From contig JAOAPI010000151.1 of the NCBI GenBank assembly GCA_025462865.1, forward strand, positions 62,001-126,000: a stretch of DNA of 64,000 nt. Direction: 5' to 3'. The notes below the pieces were generated by a model. That model searched no databases and was not told where the DNA came from. It was given only the letters and a program-made list of their open reading frames with translations. This document shows, in pieces, positions 8,399 through 16,651 of this stretch. This DNA is from Candidatus Sulfotelmatobacter sp. (lineage in GTDB: Bacteria; Acidobacteriota; Terriglobia; Terriglobales; Acidobacteriaceae). The position numbers and the translations under genes are program-made. Each line of letters opens with the position of its first letter. The first letter of the stretch is position 1.

Positions 8399-8859
8399 GC
8401 GCGGCTCCTCTGGTAACGCTTAATCGCGCTTATCATCCGCGTATGCGCAAAGCAGCGGCATAAAATACTTCCGGTGGCGTCGCGAATGTCCTCGTCGGAG
8501 GCCTTCGGATTTTCGTCCAAAAGATTTTTTGCCGTGAGGATTACGCCGCTGAGGCAGAAGCCGCATTGGGCAGCGCCCTCATCGATAAATGCCTGCTGAA
8601 TCGCGTGCGGATGTTCCGGAGTTCCCAAGCCCTCCAGGGTTGTGACCTCCTGATCTCTCACGGCGCTGACGGGCATCACGCAGGAACGCCTGACCTCCCC
8701 ATGCACGAGGACCGTGCACGCTCCACATTGGGCCAGACCGCAGCCAAACTTAGGTCCGCGCAAGTGCAGTTCGTCGCTCAGTACGTACAGCAGCGGCGTT
8801 TGCGGATCGACGTCAACTGCGTGTACGTGACCGTTTACTCTTAAAGAAATAGCAGCCAT
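8395..8859 (-). CDS. (2Fe-2S)-binding small subunit of the molybdenum hydroxylase
   Basis: A 154-residue protein carrying two [2Fe-2S] clusters that pass electrons from the molybdenum site. The plant-ferredoxin-type cluster uses Cys40, Cys45, Cys48 and Cys60; the second cluster uses Cys99, Cys102, Cys134 and Cys136. After the last CRC the sequence reads FAHTRM where most relatives have a Gly-Thr/Asn-His pattern, a small local divergence. ATG 8859 was chosen over TTG 8871 because GGGAGGG lies just before it. The gene has no signal peptide, so it presumably rides out with the Tat-targeted large subunit, which it overlaps by ATGA. Confidence 0.9.
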   Translation of the reverse strand: MAAISLRVNGHVHAVDVDPQTPLLYVLSDELHLRGPKFGCGLAQCGACTVLVHGEVRRSCVMPVSAVRDQEVTTLEGLGTPEHPHAIQQAFIDEGAAQCGFCLSGVILTAKNLLDENPKASDEDIRDATGSILCRCFAHTRMISAIKRYQRSRA

Positions 8860-9056
8860 CAGCCCTCCCAACGCCCCTCAACAAAGCTTACAACGGTTCT
8901 TATCTGCTAAGCGAGAGCGAGTAAGGAGTGTTGTGTTCGGTTAGAACTTCGCGAGGTGGTTGAGAAGAGAAGAAGGTACGTACGGGGAGCATCACTAATC
9001 AGTAAAAGGAGTGGCGGCTGAAACTCGGAACGGCAGACTGAGAACTGCGACCTGTT

Positions 9057-10562
9057 CTAGCTTCCGGTGTAAGCCATGGCTTTCACAGCGAGGTCGGTAC
9101 GCATGCGAAGTTTCTGCGCGGTTTCGTCGATGGCTTCGGACCACGCGCCGTCCTCGCTTTTTTCAGCCATCTTGGCGACGCGGCCGGCATCTTCCGTTGT
9201 GGTGCTGGCAATGTCGAGCAGGACGACAAGCGCGTCGGCGTGAAGTTTCCACAACGAGGACATGCTTTGGCTGCGTTTGAGTTCTTCGAGTTCTGTGTTG
9301 ACCCGGGCTATGCAGGAAACGAGGCGGATGAGGGTGCGAGCGACATCCGCGCGCAGGCTTTTCTCCTCGAGAAAAGGCGCATTATAGGCCTCAGCTTCGG
9401 CGGCGGTGAGCGTTAGGTTGAAATAGCGCATGGGCACGACTTGGCGATATTTAGGATCGGCCACGCGTACAAAGACTCGAATCGATTCTTCCACCCGCCG
9501 TAGTTTGCCTTCTTCAGCCGAAATTTGCTGTGCGGTGACGACCGGAGCCTGGAATGCCTGAACCGGGACGGGCGCTTTGGCGCTGGCGGTCCGCGCCGGT
9601 TTCGCGGCGGCCGCGCTTTTCCTTGAGGATGGCAGGGCGTTGCCCGCGCTGGGCGCGAGCAGCGATTTGCGAATGGGCGGCCGCCGATCAAGTTCCTTCT
9701 TCAAGCGCGAGACCCGCCGAAATTTTTCCAGAGCGCTGCCGTAGTCGGCATCGAGCATTTCTTTCTGCTCGATGGCGGCCACGTGCTCGACCGTGACTTC
9801 CACGCCATCGACTGTGCTGAGGATGCTGCCCCCCATTTCGTCGAGAGCCTGCGCGAATTGTTTAATCTCTCCCAGCGCGCTGGTGAAGAGTTTGTCAAAG
9901 CGCTCGCCGAAGGCCGCATTGTGGGCGGCGACCGTGGCCAGCACGCCGGGATGATAGAAGGAGGAATCCAGCCAGCGTTTCAACTCGCGCACTCGCGAAA
10001 CAATGCCGGAGTCCATCAACGAGTTGAAATCGCGGTAGCGGGAAATCTCTTCGCGGAATGGGTCAAAGTTGCGAAGAAGTTGCACATGCTCTTCAGGAAG
10101 CGAAGGGACATCGGTATCGGCAAGAATTTCGATGAGCGCAATCTCGAACGGAGAAAGCGGTAATGACCCGTCCAGTCCGTAGCCGCGCTGCTGCCACTGG
10201 CCGGGAACGCGGGGATGGCGATAGAGAAAAGTTGAAATGAGATCGGTCTTGTCGCGATTAATTTCGCTGGGCTCGCGACGGCGCACAAAGTAGCGGAGCA
10301 GGGCCTCGGCGACTTCCGAGTCGGTTTCCGGCGTGAGCGCCTGGCGTAGCATTGCGGGGGTGATCGCCATGTCCAGCAAATGCAGCCAACGATACATCCG
10401 GGAAAGAGTCTCTGGAAGATTGCCCTCTGATTGACGCAGCGAGGCCTCATCGAGGCCGGCCGGAATAGGCACATCGCCGCCGAGCGAATCCCGCATCAGC
10501 TTCTGGTAAAAACCCTGGACTGTCGCCAGGATCGATAATTCAAATTTAAGGTCCTCGGCCAA
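9057..10562 (-). CDS. Unrecognised 501-residue cytoplasmic protein
   Basis: I do not recognise this family. It has no signal peptide and no membrane segment. The N-terminal 300 residues look mainly alpha-helical; residues about 300-345 are an Ala/Pro/Lys-rich linker (SSRKSAAAAKPARTASAKAP); the last 150 are again helical, with a phrase on PKYRQVVPMRYFNLTL and a long hydrophobic helix near LHADALVVLLDIA. The start is a TTG with GGGAG 8 bases upstream. It stands alone between the hydroxylase genes and purU with gaps of about 170-195 bp on each side. Coding is clear from length and codon pattern, but no function can be given. Confidence 0.75.
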   Translation of the reverse strand: MAEDLKFELSILATVQGFYQKLMRDSLGGDVPIPAGLDEASLRQSEGNLPETLSRMYRWLHLLDMAITPAMLRQALTPETDSEVAEALLRYFVRRREPSEINRDKTDLISTFLYRHPRVPGQWQQRGYGLDGSLPLSPFEIALIEILADTDVPSLPEEHVQLLRNFDPFREEISRYRDFNSLMDSGIVSRVRELKRWLDSSFYHPGVLATVAAHNAAFGERFDKLFTSALGEIKQFAQALDEMGGSILSTVDGVEVTVEHVAAIEQKEMLDADYGSALEKFRRVSRLKKELDRRPPIRKSLLAPSAGNALPSSRKSAAAAKPARTASAKAPVPVQAFQAPVVTAQQISAEEGKLRRVEESIRVFVRVADPKYRQVVPMRYFNLTLTAAEAEAYNAPFLEEKSLRADVARTLIRLVSCIARVNTELEELKRSQSMSSLWKLHADALVVLLDIASTTTEDAGRVAKMAEKSEDGAWSEAIDETAQKLRMRTDLAVKAMAYTGS

Positions 10563-10730
10563 GAAACACTCCCGCGAGTGAGATCTCCCCGTCGGTTGAG
10601 GGATTCCTTACTGCTGTCCAAGTAAAGACCAAAGTCACATCGGTCGCAAGTTACCAGTGGGTGTGAGGGGCTTATGGCGGGGGACGACTATTCGGAGGTG
10701 CATGGACTTCCGCGTGAAGACAGGGCGTGG

Positions 10731-11597
10731 TTAGAAGACTACGGTCTTGTTGCCGTAAAGAAGAACGCGGTTCTCGACGTGCCAGCGGACCGCGCGGGAG
10801 AGAACAACTTTTTCCAGGTCGCGACCTTTGCGGATGAGATCTTCAACGGTGTCGCGGTGGGAGACGCGGACCACATCTTGCTCGATGATGGGGCCGTCGT
10901 CGAGGACTTCAGTGACGTAGTGGCTGGTCGCGCCGATGAGCTTCACGCCGCGCTCGAAGGCTTGATGGTACGGGCGGGCTCCGATGAAGGCCGGCAGAAA
11001 TGAGTGGTGAATATTGATAATGCGTTGCGGATAGCGGTTGACGAAGTTGTTGGAGAGAATCTGCATGTAGCGGGCCAGCACCATAAAGTCGGCATGGTGC
11101 GCGTCGATCAGCGAATGGATTTGTTCTTCCGCCTGGTGCTTATTTTCTTTCGTGATCGAGATGATTCGGTAAGGAATTCTGTAAAAGTCGGCGACGGGCT
11201 GGTTGTCGGGGTGATTAGAAATGATCAGCGGGATTTCGCAGGCGAGTTCGCCGCTCTGATGACGATAGAGAAGATCGACCAGGCAGTGATCGTATTTCGA
11301 AACCAGAATGATCATGCTCGGGCGATGCGACGATAGCGCCAGTTGCCATTTCATCTGAAACTTTTCCGCGATGGGAGAGAAATGCTTGGCGAAGTCGGCG
11401 AGATTTTTGTCGGTAAGATCAATGTCGAAGTCTTTGGGATCGAACTCGACGCGCATCAGGAAGAGTCCGGATTCTTCGTCCGCGTGTTCATCGGCATGCA
11501 GGATGTTGCCGCCGTGGCGGTAGACGAAGTCGGCGATGGTAGCGACTTCGCCTTTCTGGTCGGGGCAGGAGATTAGGAGGATGGCGGAGGGTTTCAT
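10731..11597 (-). CDS. purU: Formyltetrahydrofolate deformylase
   Basis: PurU hydrolyses 10-formyl-THF to formate and THF, supplying formate for purine synthesis and balancing the one-carbon pool in the cytoplasm. The 288-residue protein has an N-terminal ACT domain (LLISCPDQKGEVATIADFVY) and a C-terminal formyltransferase domain with the catalytic set Asn-His (IISNHPDN), His (INIHHSFLPAFIGARPYHQA) and Asp (VTEVLDDGPIIEQD). ATG 11597 matches the family's N-terminus; an upstream in-frame TTG at 11645 would add 16 unconserved residues. Neither start has a strong Shine-Dalgarno. Confidence 0.93.
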   Translation of the reverse strand: MKPSAILLISCPDQKGEVATIADFVYRHGGNILHADEHADEESGLFLMRVEFDPKDFDIDLTDKNLADFAKHFSPIAEKFQMKWQLALSSHRPSMIILVSKYDHCLVDLLYRHQSGELACEIPLIISNHPDNQPVADFYRIPYRIISITKENKHQAEEQIHSLIDAHHADFMVLARYMQILSNNFVNRYPQRIINIHHSFLPAFIGARPYHQAFERGVKLIGATSHYVTEVLDDGPIIEQDVVRVSHRDTVEDLIRKGRDLEKVVLSRAVRWHVENRVLLYGNKTVVF

Positions 11598-11694
11598 AGT
11601 AGGGAAGGCAGTCTGGTCAGCGATGTGGAGTTCAACGGTGCCCAACCGGGCCGATGAGCGTAATCGCCTGTCCTCGTCAGTTGCGACGAGAGGG

Positions 11695-12489
11695 TCATTC
11701 CAGTTGATAAGTACCCCACGAGAAAGTAAGCGTGGGATCGCAACTCTTACCCTTTACCGACCACATTGTAGTACCGGACGTTTTCCCCAGAACGTTAGGC
11801 ATTGCCGCCGCAAAGTATGAACCGTCCGCCTCAGCCTTCGCAACGCCATGATTCTTTTCGCCGTAGCTCGCGCCTTCCATCGTCAATTCTTCATTTGGCT
11901 CGAAGCCGCTTCCTTGGATATAAGTCACTTCCCCTTTAGGGGTTCCGATGATGGATTCCAGCTTGCAGCCTCTATCGGTAACGGAGGTCGGGAAGGGGAT
12001 CACCTGAATAAAACCCTTTAGATGTGAATCGTCATTTGAGACTAATGACAGGCGCATAGGCTCAGATTTCCCGGCAAAGAAAACCAAATCGATCGGGCTG
12101 TTGGGGGTGGACCCGCTACAGGTACCCTTTCGGCCCGCGCATATGGCCCTTCCGTCTGAATCCAGCGTGACCCCGTCCATCTGCTTAAGAACTTTGCCGT
12201 TGATTTGAATTTTCAAAAGAGAGTATGTCAAATCCCTAGGCAATCCCGTCGCGTAAACTTCGTATTTCACAAGCGTGCGGTCCGAGGCCCTCCACCGACT
12301 GATCTCCTTGAGGGAGAGATCAACTCCGGGGCTGTTCATCTTCTTTCCGAAATTCTTCTGAAGATTCGCCAACTTCACCACCAGCGCTTTCTGCTCGGCG
12401 GTTAAGTCCTGATCGGTCGGCGAAGATTTTTGAACGGTCTGCCCTGAGGCGAAGATCGACAATAGCAGGATGGCAACAGTAATTCTCAT
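11695..12489 (-). CDS. Exported protein of unknown function
   Basis: A 264-residue protein starting with a short Sec signal peptide (RITVAILLLSIFASG, cut probably near residue 17). The mature part has no motif I recognise. It contains four cysteines, one pair within CAGRKGTC around residue 120, which suggests disulfides in the periplasm or outside the cell. The rest is strand-rich with many Gly/Ser turns and ends in LTFSWGTYQLE. It is 97 bases upstream of purU and 94 downstream of the FAD oxidoreductase, so it may be transcribed with them, though nothing links the functions. Confidence 0.65.
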   Translation of the reverse strand: MRITVAILLLSIFASGQTVQKSSPTDQDLTAEQKALVVKLANLQKNFGKKMNSPGVDLSLKEISRWRASDRTLVKYEVYATGLPRDLTYSLLKIQINGKVLKQMDGVTLDSDGRAICAGRKGTCSGSTPNSPIDLVFFAGKSEPMRLSLVSNDDSHLKGFIQVIPFPTSVTDRGCKLESIIGTPKGEVTYIQGSGFEPNEELTMEGASYGEKNHGVAKAEADGSYFAAAMPNVLGKTSGTTMWSVKGKSCDPTLTFSWGTYQLE

Positions 12490-12583
12490 ACTGTGCGAGA
12501 GTTTAGCTCATGGTGTGTAGCTGTTGCAAAATCGCCATTTCGCTCATTCACCTGGCTACCCCATCCAGCGCGAGTTGCCACCT

Positions 12584-14173
12584 TTAGCGCCTCAATTCCT
12601 TCAGTATTTCTCGCGCTGCATTGGCTCCGGAGCCTCCGGTCAAGCCTGCGCCGGGGTGCGTGCCGCTGCCGCACAAATACAAATTCTCGATCGGCGTTTT
12701 ATAGCGCGCCCAGTCCAGCAGCGGACGCATGGTGAAGAACTGATCGAGCGCAAGATCGCCGTGGAAGATTTGACCGCCTGTCATTCCATAAACTTCTTCG
12801 AGATCCAGGGGCGTAATGATCTGGTGAGTCAGAATCATCTCGGGCAGATTCGGCGAGTATTGCGCGAGCGTCTGTACAACGGTTTGGCCAAGCGCTTTGC
12901 GCTGCTCTTCCCAGTCGCCTTTGAGCTTATAAGGCGCGTACTGCATGTAGATCGACATCACGTGCTTACCTTCGGGAGCAAGCGTGGGATCGGTCAGTGA
13001 GGGAATCGTGGCTTCGAGGTAAGGCTGGCGCGAGAAGTTGCCGTATTTTGATTCGTCGAAGGCGCGTTCGAGGTAGTCGATTTCGGGGCCGATGTGGATG
13101 CGTCCCTTAAGCGCGGTGCTGTCCCCATTTTTCAGGGCAGTAAAGCTCGGTAGGCCGGAGAGTGCGAGGTTGACTTTCGCAACTGTGCCGTTTCCGCGAT
13201 AGTGCTGCAGCTTCTGCACAAAATCGGGAGAAAGATTCATCGGATCGGTCAGCTTTAGCAACGTGCGTTTGGGATCGGCGTTGGAGATGACGGCCTTGGC
13301 GCTGATTTCTTCGCCGGTGCCGAGCAACACTCCGATGGCTGCGCCGTCTTTCACGCGAATCTCGATGACGTCGGCTGAGGTGCGAATCTCGACGCCAGCG
13401 GCTATCGCGGCGGAAGCCATGGCTTGCGTGAGCGCGCCCATTCCTCCAGCGGCGAAGAACGCAGAGCCGGCGGGATGAGAATCGCCGGCGGCGCGGATCA
13501 GTAACTGCAGGCTGCTTCCGGCCGACCATGGTCCGAGGAAAGTTCCAAAGATTCCACGAGCAGCGATTACTGCTCGCAATAATTCAGTTTCGAAATATTC
13601 CGCAACCAAATCGGCGACTGCCATCGGACCCCAGCGCAGCACGCGGTACATATCCCGCTTGCCGAGGTTGCGAAGGGCGCGGCCGGTTTTGAGCATGCTC
13701 CACATATCGCTGCCGCTTGGGTGGTCGATATCTGGCGGAGTTGTGGCGAGGGCTTCTGCGATCACCTTGCTGATTTTGCCCAGGGATTTTTCGAACTCGG
13801 AATATTTGGCGGAGTCTTTTTGTGAGAAGGCGGCGATTGACTGCGCGGATTTATTTTCGTCCTGGTAGAGCGAAAGGGCGCGACCGTCGGGCGACAGCGC
13901 GGTAACGCAGGTCTCGGGCGTGATGAATCTCAAGCCGTGCTTTTCGAGTTGCATGTCACGGACGATGTCCGGACGGAGCGGGCCGGCGGTGTGCGCCAGC
14001 GTGGAGCAACGGAAGCCGGGATGAAACTCATCGGTGACGGCCGCGCCACCGACCTGTGCGCGGCGTTCGAGGACGAGGGGCTTGTATCCAGCTTTGGCCA
14101 GGTAGAACGCGGTCACGAGGCCGTTATGGCCGCCGCCGATGATGACGATGTCGCGTGTCGCGGTTGTGTTCAT
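12584..14173 (-). CDS. FAD-dependent oxidoreductase, PYROXD2/phytoene desaturase-like (copy 2)
   Basis: A 529-residue flavoprotein of the phytoene dehydrogenase/PYROXD2 group. The Rossmann FAD motif is at the N-terminus (DIVIIGGGHNGLVTAFYLAKAG), followed by VLERRAQVGGAAVTDE; the second FAD-binding stretch is near the C-terminus (NLYLCGSGTHPGAGLTGGSG). ATG 14173 was chosen because the FAD motif follows within seven residues; the open frame runs 37 residues further upstream without family-like sequence. A close relative lies directly upstream on the same strand. No carotenoid gene is nearby, so a desaturase role in carotenoid synthesis is not supported; the true substrate is unknown. Confidence 0.85.
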   Translation of the reverse strand: MNTTATRDIVIIGGGHNGLVTAFYLAKAGYKPLVLERRAQVGGAAVTDEFHPGFRCSTLAHTAGPLRPDIVRDMQLEKHGLRFITPETCVTALSPDGRALSLYQDENKSAQSIAAFSQKDSAKYSEFEKSLGKISKVIAEALATTPPDIDHPSGSDMWSMLKTGRALRNLGKRDMYRVLRWGPMAVADLVAEYFETELLRAVIAARGIFGTFLGPWSAGSSLQLLIRAAGDSHPAGSAFFAAGGMGALTQAMASAAIAAGVEIRTSADVIEIRVKDGAAIGVLLGTGEEISAKAVISNADPKRTLLKLTDPMNLSPDFVQKLQHYRGNGTVAKVNLALSGLPSFTALKNGDSTALKGRIHIGPEIDYLERAFDESKYGNFSRQPYLEATIPSLTDPTLAPEGKHVMSIYMQYAPYKLKGDWEEQRKALGQTVVQTLAQYSPNLPEMILTHQIITPLDLEEVYGMTGGQIFHGDLALDQFFTMRPLLDWARYKTPIENLYLCGSGTHPGAGLTGGSGANAAREILKELRR

Positions 14174-14240
14174 AGGTGGAATCTCGCGACTGCACGGGGA
14201 GAACGCCTTGAGACGGAAGGGTGCGGTTTGGAGTGCGGGG

Positions 14241-14305
14241 GTCCTTCGACTGCGGTTGTTCTTCGCGCTTGAGGCGCGAAGCACAATCCTCGCTCAGGAT
14301 GACAG
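14241..14305. repeat. Short intergenic palindromic element
   Basis: The gap between the two oxidoreductase genes holds a perfect 8-bp stem (CTTCGCGC / GCGCGAAG, loop TTGAG, 14261-14281) flanked by CCTTCGAC and CTCAGGATGACA. These flanks and the palindromic middle look like dispersed intergenic repeats seen in many bacterial genomes. Other copies are not visible in this window. Confidence 0.35.
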
Positions 14306-14318
14306 GGTGTGGGCATGG

Positions 14319-15911
14319 CTACGCGGCTCCTCCGAGGTCTTTCAGCATTTCAAGAGCGGCGAGACGGCCCGGCGCGCCCATGATGCCGCCGCCGGGATGC
14401 GTGGCTGAACCGCACATGTAAAGATTCTGAATGGGCGTGCGGAACCGTGCATATCCGGGCGCGGGACGAAGGAAGAAAAGCTGCTCGAGAGAAAGTTCGC
14501 CCTGGAAGATGTTGCCTTCGCTTAGTCCCCACTCGCGTTCGAGATCGAGCGGTGTGATCACTTGCCGGTGGAGGATGATGTCTTTGATGTTGGGGGCGTA
14601 CTCAGCGATGGTGTTCACCACCGTGTCGCCGAACGCTTCTTTCTGATCGTCCCAGTTGAGCCCAGGCCGCAGTTTGTAGGGCGCATACTGCACGAAGCAA
14701 GAGAGCACGTGTTTGCCCGGCGGCGCTACAGACGGATCAGTGAGCGAAGGAATCACCATGTCAATGTAGGGCTTGCGGGAGAAGTTTCCATACTTCGCAT
14801 CGTCGTAGGCGCGCTCCATGTATTCGACCGAGGGAGAGATCGAGATTGCTCCGCGCAGGTGAGCGCCGGGTCCGGGGATGGCTTTGAAGTTCGGCAGAGC
14901 ATCGAGCGCCATGTTGACTTTGCCGGAAGAGCCGCGATATTTAAAACGGTTGATGTCCTCAAGAAAGTCGGCGGGAAGATGCTCAGCTTCGATGAATTTG
15001 TTGAACGTTAGACGGGGATCGACACTTGATGAAATTGTGTCGGCGAAAATTTCGTCGCCATTGGTGAGGACGACGCCTTTGGCTCGGCCATCCTTAATGA
15101 TGATTTTCGCGATGGCGGCTTGGGTGCGAATCTCGACTCCGGCTTCGCGGGCCGCGTCGCCGATTGCGTTTGAGATTGCTCCGGTGCCGCCGCGCGCGAA
15201 TCCCCAGGCGCGGAACGCACCGTCGATCTCTCCCATGTAGTGATGCAGCAGAACGTACGCGGTGCCGGGTGAGCGCACGCCGAGGAATGTGCCAATGATT
15301 CCTGACGCGGACATTGTCGCTTTAAGGACATCGGTCTCGAACCATTGATCGAGAAAATCGATGGCGCTCATGGTCATGAGCTGGACCTGGTTGTATTTGT
15401 CGTAGCTCGACATGCCCTGGAAACGCTTGCCGATAAAGAGCAGTTTCATCAGCTCGCGAGGGTTCAGCGTGTTGGGATCCGGCGGCACCATACTGAGAAT
15501 CGGCTTTACGAAGCGGCACATGGCCTGCATGGCTTTGCCGAATTCGTCATAGGCTTCGGCGTCAACGCGCGAGTGGCGGGCGATTTCGCGATGAGTCTTG
15601 CCGTGGTCGTTCACGCGCCACAGATAATCGCCGCTGGGCATGGGTGTGAAAGTTCCGTCGAGCGGAAGAATTTCGAGCCCGTGGCGCGGGAGGTCGAGGT
15701 CGCGGATGATTTCCGGGCGCAGCAGTGAGACGACGTACGAGCACACCGAGAACTTGAAGCCGGGAAAGACTTCTTCGGTGCAGGCCGCGCCACCGAGAAT
15801 GTGGCGCCGTTCGAGCACGAGAACTTTTTTCCCCGCGCGCGCGAGATAGGCGGCGTTGACGAGTCCGTTGTGGCCTCCGCCGATTACGATGACATCGTAT
15901 GAGTTAGCCAT
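14319..15911 (-). CDS. FAD-dependent oxidoreductase, PYROXD2/phytoene desaturase-like (copy 1)
   Basis: A 530-residue paralogue of the next downstream protein. The FAD motif DVIVIGGGHNGLVNAAYLAR, then LERRHILGGAACTEE, and the C-terminal NLYMCGSATHPGGGIMGAPG are all intact. The two proteins align along the whole length, including the block around GIIGTFLG versus GIFGTFLG. They differ enough to be an old duplication rather than a recent one, so they may form a heterodimer or act on different substrates. ATG 15911 puts the dinucleotide-binding strand six residues in, as usual. Confidence 0.85.
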   Translation of the reverse strand: MANSYDVIVIGGGHNGLVNAAYLARAGKKVLVLERRHILGGAACTEEVFPGFKFSVCSYVVSLLRPEIIRDLDLPRHGLEILPLDGTFTPMPSGDYLWRVNDHGKTHREIARHSRVDAEAYDEFGKAMQAMCRFVKPILSMVPPDPNTLNPRELMKLLFIGKRFQGMSSYDKYNQVQLMTMSAIDFLDQWFETDVLKATMSASGIIGTFLGVRSPGTAYVLLHHYMGEIDGAFRAWGFARGGTGAISNAIGDAAREAGVEIRTQAAIAKIIIKDGRAKGVVLTNGDEIFADTISSSVDPRLTFNKFIEAEHLPADFLEDINRFKYRGSSGKVNMALDALPNFKAIPGPGAHLRGAISISPSVEYMERAYDDAKYGNFSRKPYIDMVIPSLTDPSVAPPGKHVLSCFVQYAPYKLRPGLNWDDQKEAFGDTVVNTIAEYAPNIKDIILHRQVITPLDLEREWGLSEGNIFQGELSLEQLFFLRPAPGYARFRTPIQNLYMCGSATHPGGGIMGAPGRLAALEMLKDLGGAA

Positions 15912-16244
15912 AGCTCTTAGCCTTTAGCTGTTAGCTTGCTGATTCAGGAATGGGACGAGGAATATTAGCGCAGTTTTGACGCGCGTGTATTAGAGCCCGC
16001 TGGGCAGAACGCTCCAGCTGCGGAGGACGTTCGATAGGAATGGTGTGAGTGAGTGCATGCTGGAGTCGAAGGGTCATTCTAACGGGAACCGGCGGTTTTG
16101 TCTGCAAGACTAGCCAAAAGAAAGGCGTCGTTCCGAAGCCCGGCGTTTTCTCCAGCGGTTTATGTTCATTCGTCACAGACGTTTGTTGTTGGTTTTGGTA
16201 GAACGGAACGATGCGACCGGCCCAAGCAGTTCCATGTTTACATC
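15912..16244. other. Gene-free region before the GIY-YIG remnant
   Basis: About 330 bp between the leftward oxidoreductase gene and the rightward GIY-YIG frame. It should contain the oxidoreductase promoter. Short open frames are present on both strands but show no family signature. I see no strong hairpin or clear promoter boxes. Confidence 0.4.
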
Positions 16245-16615
16245 ATGACGAATCGACAGCGTTCTCATGTCTTGTACACGGGAATCACGGGAAACCTCAC
16301 GCGACGCGTCTGGGAGCATAAGAATAAGACCGTTGATGGTTCACCAGCCGGTACAACTTAACTCGGCTGGTGTATTACGAGTGCTTCTTTTATCCCGACG
16401 CCGCGATCAATCGCGAGAAAGAGATTAAGGGATGGCGACGCAGCAAGAAGATCAAGCTCATCGAGTCTACGAATCCGCATTGGAATGATTTGGCGGAGGG
16501 GTGGCACGATGTCTACAAGCCCCGGCTCGCGGGAGATACGCGCGGGATCCCTCGCCCCGCTGGAGAAAACGCGGGGCTTCGGGATAACGCCTTTGATGAG
16601 GGTTCCGGCGTATAA
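16245..16615 (+). pseudogene. GIY-YIG nuclease family protein, frameshifted
   Basis: Two overlapping reading frames together make one small GIY-YIG endonuclease of the UvrC-like single-domain kind. The first frame gives HVYIMTNRQRSHVLYTGITG, NLTRRVWEHKNKTVDG, with the catalytic Tyr-Gly/Tyr and Arg positions; it stops at a TAA near 16361. The second frame, shifted by two bases, resumes at YNLTRLVYYECFFYPDAAIN and continues REKEIKGWRRSKKIKLI with the metal-binding Glu. In intact relatives the two pieces are continuous, and a few residues at the junction (around 16345-16352) are also missing. Either the gene is broken or the assembly has an indel there. Confidence 0.7.
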
Positions 16616-16651
16616 TCTCGCTTCGAGCTAATTCTTTTCGAGGCCACTTCT

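Noticed and set aside
12584-15911. Carotenoid biosynthesis cluster suggested by phytoene desaturase-like proteins
   Set aside because: No phytoene synthase, cyclase or other carotenoid gene is nearby, and the proteins fit the PYROXD2 branch better.
15931-16176. Minus-strand 81-residue open frame upstream of the oxidoreductase gene
   Set aside because: No ribosome-binding site or family signature; composition fits random translation.
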